This document shows, piece after piece, positions 32,745 to 40,717 of a stretch of 64,000 bases of DNA. Source of the stretch: Arthrobacter mangrovi (lineage in GTDB: Bacteria > Actinomycetota > Actinomycetes > Actinomycetales > Micrococcaceae). The position numbers and the translations under genes are program-made. Position 1 is the stretch's first letter, and each line of letters begins with the position of its first letter. The stretch lies in the NCBI RefSeq assembly GCF_026011795.1, contig NZ_BRVS01000004.1, forward strand, positions 186,001-250,000, given 5' to 3'. The notes under the pieces were generated by a model that worked only from the letters and a program-made list of their open reading frames with translations, did no database searches and was not told where the DNA came from.

Positions 32745-33704
32745 ATGGAGTCCTTCCTGATCCCCCTGCTGATTGTCGTCGTCGTTGTGGTGCTGGGCCT
32801 GCTGGCCGTGAAGTATCTGGGCGGCCGTTCCAGGACCGGGAACGACGGCGGATCCCGCGGGCGCTCGTCCCGGGGACCGGCGGCGGTGGCGTCCCGCGAG
32901 GAGTCGATCAGAGCCAGCGCGCGGTTGAACCAGCAGCAGCACTCGGCCATCTACGCGCTGCTGGCGCGCGGTGACGCGCTGAACGCAATCATGGAATACC
33001 GGAAGGCGACCGGCGCCAAGCTCCGCGAGGCGGCGACCGCCGTCGCCAGCATGTCCGCTTACCCACAGGCTTACGGGGCCGCGCCGGCTACGGATGGCGC
33101 CGAGGGCGCACGAGGATCGGGCCGACCCGATGGTGTCGCCGCTTCGGACCGGTCCGAAGAAGCCGGCCGCCCGGGCACTGCCGGGGGAACAGGTTCCGGC
33201 CTGTCCCCGGACGCTGCCTCAGGGTTGGCCGGGCAAGCCGGTCCGGGTCAGGCAAAGGATGCCGCTTCCGGATCGGCAGGAGAAGCCAATGGTTCCGGCT
33301 TGTCCGGGGATGCTGCCGGTCGCGGCGGGGCCGGGTCCCAGGACTCCGGTCCGCTCGGACCGCCGGCCCGTCCGGTTGTCCCCGACACGCCCGAATCACT
33401 TGCCGGGCCGGCTCCCACGCCGCGCCCGGAAGCCGCCGATGCCCCCGCATTCGCCCGGCGGCCGAAGGAGGCGGCACGCGGGTACCGCTACCGCGCGATT
33501 GTCTCGCAGGGCGACGAGATCCGCGAGATCGCCAGCACCCGCCTCAACGATGACGTCTTCGGCCGGATCAAGGACCAGGCCCTGGGCGGCGATCGGGAGG
33601 CCGCCGTCCGGCTCCTGATGGAGCACTCTGACGCGGACGAGCAGCAGGCGAGGGAGTTCGTCCGCCTGATCCAGCCCGAGCCGCCGGCCAAGTCCGAGGG
33701 CTAG
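32745..33704 (+). CDS. Single-pass membrane protein with L7/L12-CTD-like segments
   Basis: 319 aa. One N-terminal membrane helix (residues 4-24, rich in Val/Leu), then a segment (about 65-110) with DALNAIMEYRKATGAKLREA, like the C-terminal domain of ribosomal protein L7/L12. A long low-complexity Gly/Ser/Ala/Pro linker follows (about 115-240), and a C-terminal basic-acidic domain of two or three helices (RAIVSQGDEIREIAS...). Function unknown. The cell side of the soluble part is probably cytoplasmic. TAGGAT lies 7 nt before the ATG with no SD, which suggests leaderless translation. The DnaA-box region separates it from divergent dnaB. Confidence 0.7.
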   Translation: MESFLIPLLIVVVVVVLGLLAVKYLGGRSRTGNDGGSRGRSSRGPAAVASREESIRASARLNQQQHSAIYALLARGDALNAIMEYRKATGAKLREAATAVASMSAYPQAYGAAPATDGAEGARGSGRPDGVAASDRSEEAGRPGTAGGTGSGLSPDAASGLAGQAGPGQAKDAASGSAGEANGSGLSGDAAGRGGAGSQDSGPLGPPARPVVPDTPESLAGPAPTPRPEAADAPAFARRPKEAARGYRYRAIVSQGDEIREIASTRLNDDVFGRIKDQALGGDREAAVRLLMEHSDADEQQAREFVRLIQPEPPAKSEG

Positions 33705-33814
33705 CCGGCACTGCGACAGGAACGCAGCGCCGGAGGCTAGCCCGGCGGCATGGTGGCCGAGCACGGGGAAACGAGCGGGCTGGCCTGCGCCGAAGACTCT
33801 GGCAGACTGTGGCC

Positions 33815-34252
33815 ATGGCTGAGAACAAGACCGCCCCGACCGACGTGCCGGTAGACGAGTTCCTCGCGGGCATCGAGCACCCCGTGCGCCGCGCGGACGG
33901 CGAGGCGCTGCTGGAGCTGATGCGCCAGGTCACGGGCGAAGACCCGTTGATGTGGGGCCCGTCCATGGTGGGCTTCGGAAGCTACCACTACCGCTATGCG
34001 AGCGGCCGCGAAGGCGACGCGCTGGCCGTCGGGTTCTCTCCGCGGAAGGCCAGCCTTGCGCTCTACGGCCTCACCTATGCGCCGGAGTCCGCCCAATTGC
34101 TCGCGCGGCTGGGCAAGCACAAGACCGGAGCCGCGTGCCTGTACATCAACAAGCTCGCGGATGTGGATCCGGAGGTGCTGCGCGAACTGGTCACCGCAGG
34201 CCACCGCTTCATGACCACCCACGACCACGGATCGCACCCCGGCCAAGCCTGA
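33815..34252 (+). CDS. DUF1801-domain protein
   Basis: 145 aa from ATG 33815; a GTG two codons earlier is possible. The sequence matches DUF1801: an N-terminal helix with VDEFLAGIEHPVRRADGEALLELM, the short GPSMVGFGSYHYRYASGREGD block (in part) and a SPRKASLALYG strand. The fold is related to frataxin/CyaY-like alpha-beta proteins; function is unknown. CAGACT lies 6 nt before the start without an SD site, consistent with leaderless mRNA. Confidence 0.78.
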   Translation: MAENKTAPTDVPVDEFLAGIEHPVRRADGEALLELMRQVTGEDPLMWGPSMVGFGSYHYRYASGREGDALAVGFSPRKASLALYGLTYAPESAQLLARLGKHKTGAACLYINKLADVDPEVLRELVTAGHRFMTTHDHGSHPGQA

Positions 34253-34326
34253 GCAAGAAGGCCGGCAGCGAGCCGCTCCCGGGCAAGGATGATGGGCCTG
34301 TCGTTGTCGTCCACGAAGCCAGCGCC

Positions 34327-34332
34327 CATAAT
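34327..34332 (+). promoter_or_regulatory. -10 box for leaderless ZIP-transporter transcript
   Basis: CATAAT ends 6 nt before the GTG at 34339; no SD site is present. A transcript starting at or next to the GTG would be leaderless. This decides the GTG over the ATG at 34345 as the start. Confidence 0.5.
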
Positions 34333-34338
34333 GACCCT

Positions 34339-35130
34339 GTGGCAATGTCGCTGCTGTTCGGCATCGTAACTTCCAGCGCCCTTGTGATCGGCGGGCTCAT
34401 CGGCGTGTGGTTCGAACTGCCCAAGCGCGTGCTGGCCATCATCCTCTCCTTTGCGGCCGGGGCCCTGGTTACCGCCCTGACCTTCGAACTGTTCGAGGAT
34501 GCCTACGAGCGCGGAGGCATCTGGCGCGCGGCCGGCGGCCTCTTCGTCGGCGCCGTGGTGTTCACGACCTTGAGCGCGCTGCTCGACCGCTGGGCGCAGG
34601 CCGGATCGAAATCGATCCCCGCGGACGAGTACCGGGGCAGCGCCAAACTGGACACGGATGCCGCCGCCAAGGGCCATGCCCCGACCGCGGAGTCCACGCG
34701 AGGCGCGGCGGGTCTGGCCCTGCTGGCCGCAGCCACGCTCGACGGCGTGCCGGAGAACCTGGCGCTGGGCGTGGCGCTCGGCGAGGGCAGCGGCGGCCTG
34801 GCCCTGCTGGCGGCGATCTTCGTCTCCAACCTGCCGGAGGCCTTGGTCGGCGCGGCCTCCATGCGCAGCCAGGGCATGTCGAGGCCCTCCGTCATCTGGC
34901 TGTGGGTGGCGTGCTCCGTGCTGCTGGTTGCCGCCGTGGTCGTTGGCGCCGGGCCTCTGTCGACCAGCGATCCTGAGACGATCTCGCTGCCGTTGGCCTT
35001 CGCCGCGGGGGCGGTGATCGCCGCCCTGGCGGACACCCTGATGCCTGAGGCGTTCGAACACGGCGGTCCGGCGGTCGCCCTGAGCACCGCAGCCGGCTTC
35101 GTGCTGTCCTACGTGCTGTCCCTGGCCTGA
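34339..35130 (+). CDS. ZIP-family metal transporter
   Basis: 263 aa with seven to eight membrane helices. The ZIP metal-binding helices are recognisable as LDGVPENLALGVAL and FVSNLPEALVGA, where His found in many ZIPs is replaced by Asp/Asn-Pro-Glu-type residues as in bacterial ZupT-like or GufA-like members. Such proteins move divalent cations (Zn, Fe, Mn) into the cytoplasm. The loop in the middle (residues ~90-125) is hydrophilic and lacks a His-rich stretch. No metal regulator or binding protein is adjacent. Confidence 0.75.
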   Translation: MAMSLLFGIVTSSALVIGGLIGVWFELPKRVLAIILSFAAGALVTALTFELFEDAYERGGIWRAAGGLFVGAVVFTTLSALLDRWAQAGSKSIPADEYRGSAKLDTDAAAKGHAPTAESTRGAAGLALLAAATLDGVPENLALGVALGEGSGGLALLAAIFVSNLPEALVGAASMRSQGMSRPSVIWLWVACSVLLVAAVVVGAGPLSTSDPETISLPLAFAAGAVIAALADTLMPEAFEHGGPAVALSTAAGFVLSYVLSLA

Positions 35131-35144
35131 CTGCCTCGCTTGCG

Positions 35145-35468
35145 TCAGCCGGCGAGCAGCCACACCCAGAGCCAGACGGGCGGGACCGCGGCCGCGATTC
35201 CGATGACGAGGGCAGCCAGGGCGGTCCTCCGGCGGGGCGTCCTCCGGGCCAGGGCGACCGCGGCCAGCACCACCCCGATCAGCGCGAACATGAGGACCGG
35301 CAGGGCGACGAACGGTGCGAGCACAAGTCCGGCCCCCTCGGTGCCGAGCCCGTAGGCCAGCATCAGCGCGAGCAGCAGCACCCCGAGGAGTGACGAGGCG
35401 AGGGCCCAGGCTGCGGAGCGCGTGGAAGTTCCGGAGGCTGCGGTGACGCCGGTTCGTGCCGCGGCCAC
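35145..35468 (-). CDS. Small multi-pass membrane protein
   Basis: 107 aa from GTG 35468, which comes 1 nt after the phzF-like stop, with GGAG at about -10. Three hydrophobic helices (residues ~15-40, 45-70, 80-105) separated by Arg-rich turns (ARRTPRRR). It resembles DUF4190-like membrane proteins, but this is not certain. Translational coupling with the PhzF-family gene is evident; a functional link is unknown. Confidence 0.6.
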   Translation of the reverse strand: MAAARTGVTAASGTSTRSAAWALASSLLGVLLLALMLAYGLGTEGAGLVLAPFVALPVLMFALIGVVLAAVALARRTPRRRTALAALVIGIAAAVPPVWLWVWLLAG

Positions 35469-35469
35469 C

Positions 35470-36309
35470 TTAGAGCTCCACCGTTCCGCGGATGACCGTT
35501 TGCACGTCGCCACCGACCCAGATTTCCCCGCCGGACGCCGAGACGTAGACCCGCCCGTCGCGGCCCAGCCGGGTGCCCTGCCGGGCCACGTAGCTCTCGG
35601 GGGCGAGGCCGGCTCCGATCAGCCACTGTCCCAGCGCCGCGTTCAGGCTCCCGGTGACGGGGTCCTCGGCCGGCATGGCCTCGAAGCCCATGAGCCCGCG
35701 CACCTCGAAGTCGATGTCCCCGCCGGGCGGGTAGGCGCCGATGAGCCCGACGCCGAAGGGCGCCAAAGCGGCATAATCCGGTTCCACGTCGAGCACGGCC
35801 TGGGCGTCGGCCAGCTGGAGTGCCTGCCACCGCGGCCCGTTGTGCGCCCACTGGTGGCGCAGGACCTCCGACCGCTCCAGCCCGAGGGCGGCACAGATCT
35901 TCTGCACGTTCTCCTCCGGCAGCTCCCCCGTCCGCTGCAGGACGGGCGCGGCGAAAGCCAGCCGTCCGCCGTCGTTCTTGATCTCCACCAGGCCCGCCGC
36001 GCACTCCTGCACGATGCGGCCCTCGGTGCGCGGCACGCCGCCGCCCCGCAGCCAGACATCCGCGGTGCCGAGCGTCGGGTGGCCGGCGAACGGGAGCTCG
36101 CCGCTGGGCGTGAAGATCCGTACCCGGTAGTCGGCCTCGGGATCGGCCGGCGGCAGGAGGAACGTCGTCTCGGAAAGGTTGGTCCAGTTGGCGAAGGACT
36201 GCATCTGCGCGTCGGTCAGGGTTTCGGCACCGCCGACGACGGCGAGCGGGTTGCCTTTGCCGGGCCCGGTAGTGAAGACATCGACCTGGGAAAATTCGTG
36301 GGTGCTCAC
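35470..36309 (-). CDS. PhzF-family isomerase/epimerase-like protein
   Basis: 279 aa from GTG 36309. Both halves of the diaminopimelate-epimerase-like fold are visible: VDVFTTGPGKGNPLAVV (9-25), the catalytic Glu E47 in NLSETTFL, and PFAGHPTLG (about 73-81); the second half has EDPVTGSLNAALGQWL. PhzF itself acts in phenazine synthesis, but most homologues have unknown substrates and no phenazine genes are here. TAGGCT lies 6 nt before the GTG with no SD site, so it is probably leaderless. The next gene starts 1 nt after its stop. Confidence 0.83.
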   Translation of the reverse strand: MSTHEFSQVDVFTTGPGKGNPLAVVGGAETLTDAQMQSFANWTNLSETTFLLPPADPEADYRVRIFTPSGELPFAGHPTLGTADVWLRGGGVPRTEGRIVQECAAGLVEIKNDGGRLAFAAPVLQRTGELPEENVQKICAALGLERSEVLRHQWAHNGPRWQALQLADAQAVLDVEPDYAALAPFGVGLIGAYPPGGDIDFEVRGLMGFEAMPAEDPVTGSLNAALGQWLIGAGLAPESYVARQGTRLGRDGRVYVSASGGEIWVGGDVQTVIRGTVEL

Positions 36310-36385
36310 CGGTTCAGCCTACCGCCGGTGCCTGGCCGGGTCCGCAGGAGGTTATGCGGCATTCCCGCGCGGCGGCGCGGGCGGT

Positions 36386-36415
36386 GTCCGGCCGCCGCTT
36401 GCGGCCCGGCCGGAC
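36386..36415 (-). terminator. Hairpin after phoD
   Basis: GTCCGGCC-GCCGC-TT-GCGGC-CC-GGCCGGAC, a long stem with a 2-nt bulge, 5 bp beyond the phoD stop. No T-tract. A likely transcription end for phoD. Confidence 0.5.
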
Positions 36416-36419
36416 CGGG

Positions 36420-38051
36420 TCAGCGCTCGGGGCTGAGGGACTTGCGCCAGAGGACGTTCTCCGCGGCGTCGCGCAGGCTGACCGTGAAGGTGTCGTCGTC
36501 GGCCAGCTCGACGTGGCCGAAAAACTGACCCTCGCCGGTCCGCGGGGACTGGTTGGTGTAGCCGGCCTTGCTGAAGACCACCTCGGGACCGAAGGTCAGG
36601 TCCATGTCGTTGGGGCCGAAGCTGCCGGCGTTGATCGGCCCGGCGACGAACTCCCAGAACGGGTCGAAGTCCTTGAAGGCGGCGCGCTCCGGCGAATAGT
36701 GGTGGGCGGCGCAGTAGTGCACGTCCGCGGTCAGCCACACGACGTTCCTGACCTTGTTATCCTTGAAGGCCTTCAGCAGCCGGGCGAGCTCCAGCTCGCG
36801 GCCGAGCGGCGCGCCGTTGTCCCGGTTGGCGATCGACTCCTGGGCCTTGCCGTCCGGCACGATGATGCCCAGCGGCAGGTCCGAGGAGATGACCTTCCAG
36901 GTGGCTTTGGACCGGGTGACCTCGCGGATCAGCCACTGCAGCTGCTCCTCTCCGAGGATGCTGGTGGCGTGCGGCTCCAGGCCGGGCGTGTTCTCGCCCT
37001 TGAAGGTGCGCATGTCCAGGGCGAAGACGTCGAGCTGCGGGCCGCGCTCGATCTTGCGGTAGATGCGCGCGGGCTCGAAGCCCGTGCCCTTGCGGAGGGC
37101 CCGGGAGTCGGCGATCGGCATGTATTCCTGCCAGGCCTGCCGCCCGCGGGCGGCGAGGGTGTCGACGTCGCGCACCGTGTAGCGCGGGTCGTCGAGGGTT
37201 TCGCCGTGCCACCAGTTGTTGGTGGTCTCGTGGTCGTCCCACTGCGCGATGACCGGGACCTCCGCGTACATGGCGCGCAGGTTGGCGTCCATCATGTTGT
37301 AGCGGTGCCGCCCGCGGAATTCGTTGAGCGTCTCGGCCACCTTGGAGACCTCTTCGGTCACCACGTTCTTCCAGATCCGGCCGTCCGGCTCCACCACTTC
37401 GGCGGTGATCGGGCCGTCCGCGTAGACCGTGTCGCCGGAGTGGATGAAGAAGTCCGGCCGGGTTCGGTGCATCGCGCGGTAGCCGAGCATGCCGCCGATC
37501 TCCTCATTGATGCCCCAGCCCTGCCCGGCGGTATCGCCGGTCCAGACGAAGCTCTGCCCGCGCGGAACCTGGTTCCCGCGCACCCTGCTGCGGCCCGCGG
37601 CGGACGCTCCCGCCGCCGTCGTCAGGGAGCCGATGCCCGCCTCGCTGAGCGTCCCGGCCTCGTCCTCGAACTGCAGGGTGAGCTGGAAGCGGCTGCCGGC
37701 AGGAAGGTGCGCGGCGTTGACCTTGGCGGTGAAGTCGGTGTCCGCATTAGCCCAGCCGCCGCGCAGCACGCGCTCGTACGCCCCCTTCCCGCGGAGCACG
37801 CGGCCGTCGGTGCCGACGGTGCGGAGCGTGGCGATGAGCCGGCCGGGTCCGGAGGAGCGGGACCAGAGGACGGCGGAGTTGCTGGTGACATCGCCGGTGG
37901 CGATGCCGCTGGGCAGGGTCAGGCGCTTGCGGACCAGGGGCACGGCGGCGGGGCGGGAGGCGGCCGACGCCGGCGCGGCACCGGCAGCGGCGACAGTTCC
38001 GGCGGCGGCGAGGGTGCCAAGGACGAGGGAGCGGCGGGAAATCTCAGTCAT
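36420..38051 (-). CDS. phoD: PhoD-type alkaline phosphatase/phosphodiesterase, Tat-exported
   Basis: 543 aa from ATG 38051 (AAGGTGGG 5 nt upstream; GTG 38060 is an alternative). N-terminal Tat signal with EISRRSLVLG, a hydrophobic stretch and an Ala-rich cleavage region (about residue 30). PhoD_N then the metallophosphatase domain: HSGDTVYADGP, QWDDHETTNNWW and TADVHYCAAHHYS provide the metal ligands. It releases phosphate from organic phosphates outside the cell. A tandem GTTC-type repeat (38092-38112) resembling a PHO box lies 41 bp upstream, which would fit induction by phosphate starvation. Confidence 0.87.
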   Translation of the reverse strand: MTEISRRSLVLGTLAAAGTVAAAGAAPASAASRPAAVPLVRKRLTLPSGIATGDVTSNSAVLWSRSSGPGRLIATLRTVGTDGRVLRGKGAYERVLRGGWANADTDFTAKVNAAHLPAGSRFQLTLQFEDEAGTLSEAGIGSLTTAAGASAAGRSRVRGNQVPRGQSFVWTGDTAGQGWGINEEIGGMLGYRAMHRTRPDFFIHSGDTVYADGPITAEVVEPDGRIWKNVVTEEVSKVAETLNEFRGRHRYNMMDANLRAMYAEVPVIAQWDDHETTNNWWHGETLDDPRYTVRDVDTLAARGRQAWQEYMPIADSRALRKGTGFEPARIYRKIERGPQLDVFALDMRTFKGENTPGLEPHATSILGEEQLQWLIREVTRSKATWKVISSDLPLGIIVPDGKAQESIANRDNGAPLGRELELARLLKAFKDNKVRNVVWLTADVHYCAAHHYSPERAAFKDFDPFWEFVAGPINAGSFGPNDMDLTFGPEVVFSKAGYTNQSPRTGEGQFFGHVELADDDTFTVSLRDAAENVLWRKSLSPER

Positions 38052-38091
38052 GGAGCCCACCTTGTCCGGCTGAACTGACGCGGTTCTGTCG

Positions 38092-38112
38092 GACAGGTGA
38101 ACGTTTCAGAAC
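38092..38112 (-). promoter_or_regulatory. Putative PHO box upstream of phoD
   Basis: On the minus strand two adjacent units read GTTCTGAAAC and GTTCACCTGTC. Actinobacterial PhoP sites are tandem 11-bp repeats of GTTCACC-like words; here the first unit is 10 bp and weaker. Position fits control of phoD. Confidence 0.4.
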
Positions 38113-38158
38113 GGTTCGGCGAGCAGCCGGTCTCCGGCGTCCGGACCGGTTAAACTTC

Positions 38159-38188
38159 GTTGGGCCCCTGCCGAAGCAGAGGCCCAAC
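38159..38188 (-). terminator. Terminator hairpin after rplI
   Basis: Plus-strand GTTGGGCC-CCTGC-CGAA-GCAGA-GGCCCAAC; in the rplI transcript the loop is TTCG closed by C-G, an especially stable tetraloop. It lies 24 bp beyond the rplI stop. The T-run is weak (GAAGTTT). Confidence 0.65.
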
Positions 38189-38211
38189 AAAACAGTCCAG
38201 CGAGGGACGAA

Positions 38212-38661
38212 CTAGCCGGCGACGACCTGAAGGTCGATCACGGCGGAGACGTCCTCGTGCAGGCGCACGTTGGCCTGGTAGTTGCCGACCGACTTGATGT
38301 GCTCAGGCAGTTCAACCTTGCGCTTGTCGATCGAACCCAGTCCTGCGGCCTCGACGGCAGCGGCAATGTCGGCCTGCTTGACGGTGCCGAACAGGCGTCC
38401 GGACTCGCCGGCCTTGACGGTCAGCTTGACCGGCTTGGCGGACAGGGTAGCAGCCAGCTGCTGCGCCTCTTCGAGCGAGGCGATTTCGCGGGCAGCACGT
38501 GCAGCCTTGATGGACTCCACCTGCTTCTCGCCGCCCTTGGACCAGGTCAGGGCGAAGCCGCGGGGCAGAAGGTAGTTACGGGCGTAACCGTTCTTCACCT
38601 CAACGACGTCACCTGCGGTACCGAGACCGGTCACTTCGTGGGTCAAAATGAGCTTTGCCAT
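38212..38661 (-). CDS. rplI: 50S ribosomal protein L9
   Basis: 149 aa, full length. The N-terminal rRNA-binding domain has the L9 signature [22 protein letters not shown] (in part, residues ~12-34), then the long connecting helix rich in Ala/Glu/Lys, and the C-terminal domain with [19 protein letters not shown] (in part). Last gene of the rpsF-ssb-rpsR-rplI operon, followed by a hairpin terminator. GAGAGAG precedes the ATG. Confidence 0.97.
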   Translation of the reverse strand: MAKLILTHEVTGLGTAGDVVEVKNGYARNYLLPRGFALTWSKGGEKQVESIKAARAAREIASLEEAQQLAATLSAKPVKLTVKAGESGRLFGTVKQADIAAAVEAAGLGSIDKRKVELPEHIKSVGNYQANVRLHEDVSAVIDLQVVAG

Positions 38662-38688
38662 GTTGGTACTCTCTCCTCTTCGCTTCGC

Positions 38689-38928
38689 TTAGCCGCGGCC
38701 AGCGCCGGAGTAGGGCAGCAGTGCAACTTCGCGGGCATTCTTGATTGCCAGGGCGATCTTGCGCTGCTCCTGCACGGTTACACCGGTAACGCGGCGGGCA
38801 CGGATCTTTCCGCGGTCGGAGATGAACTTGCGCAGCAAGGCTACGTCCTTGTAGTCGATGACGGTGACGTCAGCGGCCTTCAAGGGGTTGGACTTTGGTT
38901 TGGGCTTACGGAGTTCAGCCTTAGCCAT
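38689..38928 (-). CDS. rpsR: 30S ribosomal protein S18
   Basis: 79 aa. The conserved core [18 protein letters not shown] and the [28 protein letters not shown] end (shown in part) identify S18, which binds S6 in the platform of the 30S subunit. The N-terminus (KPKPKSNPL) has no CxxC zinc ribbon, so this is the Zn-independent (C-) form. No second S18 gene is in the window. GGAGCTCC precedes the start. Confidence 0.96.
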   Translation of the reverse strand: MAKAELRKPKPKSNPLKAADVTVIDYKDVALLRKFISDRGKIRARRVTGVTVQEQRKIALAIKNAREVALLPYSGAGRG

Positions 38929-39033
38929 CGTGGAGCTCCTTTATCTTGTGGAGCCCGCAGAACGTTTCTGCGGGATGGGGTCGACGGCGGTTGCCGCCTT
39001 GGGGTGAGGGACACCCGGAGGCGTCCTTCGGGT

Positions 39034-39597
39034 CTAGAAGGGAGGTTCGTTGGAATCCGGGCCGTTGCCCCAGGTGTTGGAGCTTCCGCCACCGGTCGAG
39101 GCACCCCAGGGATCTTCCTGCGGGGAGGACTGCTGTCCGCCGCCCCAGCCCTGGTTGGAGTTTCCGCCGAACCCGCCGCCGCCACCGAAGCCGCCCTGGC
39201 CTCCGCCGAAGCCGCCCTGCCCGCCGCCGGAGCGCTGGGTGCGGGTGACCTTGGCCGAGGCGTAGCGCAGCGAGGGGCCGATTTCGTCGACCTCAAGCTC
39301 GATGACGGTGCGCTTCTCGCCTTCCTTGGTTTCATACGAACGCGACTTCAGCCGGCCCTGGACGATCACGCGGGTTCCCTTGGTCAGGGTCTCGGCGACG
39401 TTCTCGGCGGCCTCGCGCCATACCGACGCCCGGAGGAAAAGGGTCTCCCCGTCCTTCCATTCGTTGGACTGGCGGTCAAAGGTGCGCGGCGTGGAGGCAA
39501 CAGTGAAATTCGCCACTGCCGACCCGGACGGAGTGAACCTCAGTTCGGGGTCGCTGGTCAGATTGCCAACTACGGTGATGACGGTTTCGCCTGCCAT
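39034..39597 (-). CDS. ssb: Single-stranded DNA-binding protein
   Basis: 187 aa. The N-terminal OB fold (residues 1-115) starts [20 protein letters not shown] and has the [21 protein letters not shown] segment (in part). A Gly-rich disordered linker with GGFGGG repeats follows (about 120-165), and the C-terminal acidic tip ends in EPPF, which recruits partners of replication and repair. Lies between rpsF and rpsR as is usual. GGAGGC precedes the ATG. Confidence 0.96.
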   Translation of the reverse strand: MAGETVITVVGNLTSDPELRFTPSGSAVANFTVASTPRTFDRQSNEWKDGETLFLRASVWREAAENVAETLTKGTRVIVQGRLKSRSYETKEGEKRTVIELEVDEIGPSLRYASAKVTRTQRSGGGQGGFGGGQGGFGGGGGFGGNSNQGWGGGQQSSPQEDPWGASTGGGSSNTWGNGPDSNEPPF

Positions 39598-39703
39598 GGT
39601 GCCTCCTGATGTCTCGCCCCGTCCGAGGAACCGGCGGAGCTGCGTTCGTAAAGAGTGGGCCCGTTCTTACCGGGCCCGAAGATCTATGCCGGAGCTACCG
39701 AAG

Positions 39704-40009
39704 TTACTCGGCAGAGATCTTCTGCTCCTCCGGGCGGATGATCTTGGTGCGCAGGATGGTCTCGTTGAGTCCAAGCTGGCGGTCCAGTTCAGCAGCGGTG
39801 GCCGGAGTAGCGGTGAAGTTGACGACCGCGTAGATGCCTTCGGACTTCTTCTTGATGTCGTAGGCCAGGCGGCGGCGACCCCAGATATCGACCTTGTCGA
39901 TGGTTCCACCGTCGTTGCGGACGACGTTCAGGAACTTATCGAGCTGCGATTCCACGGTACGCTCTTCGACCTCGGGGTCGATGATTACCATCAGTTCATA
40001 AGCACGCAT
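39704..40009 (-). CDS. rpsF: 30S ribosomal protein S6
   Basis: 101 aa, normal length. Begins [17 protein letters not shown] and has the [18 protein letters not shown] core (residues ~44-61) of S6, which pairs with S18. It is the first gene of the operon. AAAGGAGG lies 8-9 nt before the ATG. The leader has a hairpin (40042-40064 region) that may take part in S6:S18 feedback, as known for rpsF operons in many bacteria. Confidence 0.96.
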   Translation of the reverse strand: MRAYELMVIIDPEVEERTVESQLDKFLNVVRNDGGTIDKVDIWGRRRLAYDIKKKSEGIYAVVNFTATPATAAELDRQLGLNETILRTKIIRPEEQKISAE

Positions 40010-40228
40010 GTGAACCCACCTCCTTTGGGCTAAGCGGTCACGGTCTTTCCGTAACAGGAGGTTCTATTGCGTTGTCCGCGTGCAGAACCGCCGGGCCGAT
40101 CAGGTGCTTTGGTCGTTCTCACCCAAGATTAGCTGCCGGCGGAGGCGGCACAGACCTATCAAGCTTAGCGGATACCCCGCCTGCCGCGTAAATCCGGGCG
40201 CCCAAGTACTCCTCCACAGGGGCGGCAG
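40010..40228 (-). promoter_or_regulatory. rpsF operon leader and promoter region
   Basis: 219 bp. On the minus strand GTTACGG-AAAGA-CCGTGAC, 30-55 nt before the rpsF ATG, can pair (one G-U); rpsF leaders in other bacteria carry an S6:S18-binding structure, so this is a candidate. A TAATCT box lies further upstream (about 40130) as a possible -10. AAAGGAGG is the rpsF RBS. Confidence 0.4.
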
Positions 40229-40642
40229 CTAGCGGGCCAGCCCCTGCACATCGAGGACCTCGCAGCGCTGCACCCACCATTTCTCGCAGCCGACGGTGAG
40301 CACCGCGGTGCCGGGGTCGCCGAATCCAGTGTCGACGGCGGCGCTGACCTCGACGACGGACAGCTGCTCAATGCGCTCGGTGCGGACGGAGCCGGTGATC
40401 TCGAAGGTGCCCGGAACCTGGTCCTCCAGGTAGGCCGAAGCGCTGAGGGCGGCCTGGTCCGTGGCGGAGTTCAGGTGCGCCAGCTGGGTCATGACGAAGA
40501 CGGCCACCACGGCGAAGGCGCCGGCGGCCACCAGCGTGAAGCCCAGGGCGGCCGCCAGGTTCCTGCCCACTGCCTGCCTCTTGCCGGCCGGCGATTCGGC
40601 CTCTTCCTCATGGACCCGCTGGTCCAGCTCCTCTAAGTTCAC
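40229..40642 (-). CDS. Hypothetical single-pass membrane protein
   Basis: 137 aa from GTG 40642 (AGGCAGGGG upstream); the frame is open to 40693. An acidic N-terminus, one membrane helix (residues ~30-55, LAAALGFTLVAAGAFAVVAV in part), and a C-terminal extracytoplasmic domain with TDQAALSASAYLE and a Cys pair (CEKWWVQRC). The helix followed by an ATDQAA-like motif is reminiscent of TadE/TadG-like pilus or pseudopilin-type membrane proteins, but no firm assignment can be made. It is alone between rpsF and the response regulator gene. Confidence 0.55.
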   Translation of the reverse strand: MNLEELDQRVHEEEAESPAGKRQAVGRNLAAALGFTLVAAGAFAVVAVFVMTQLAHLNSATDQAALSASAYLEDQVPGTFEITGSVRTERIEQLSVVEVSAAVDTGFGDPGTAVLTVGCEKWWVQRCEVLDVQGLAR

Positions 40643-40717
40643 GGTGCCCCTGCCTCCCACTGCTTTAGAGAAGCCAACTCTAGCCGGAAGCACCTTGGGA
40701 AAGGACTGGGCCGAAGG

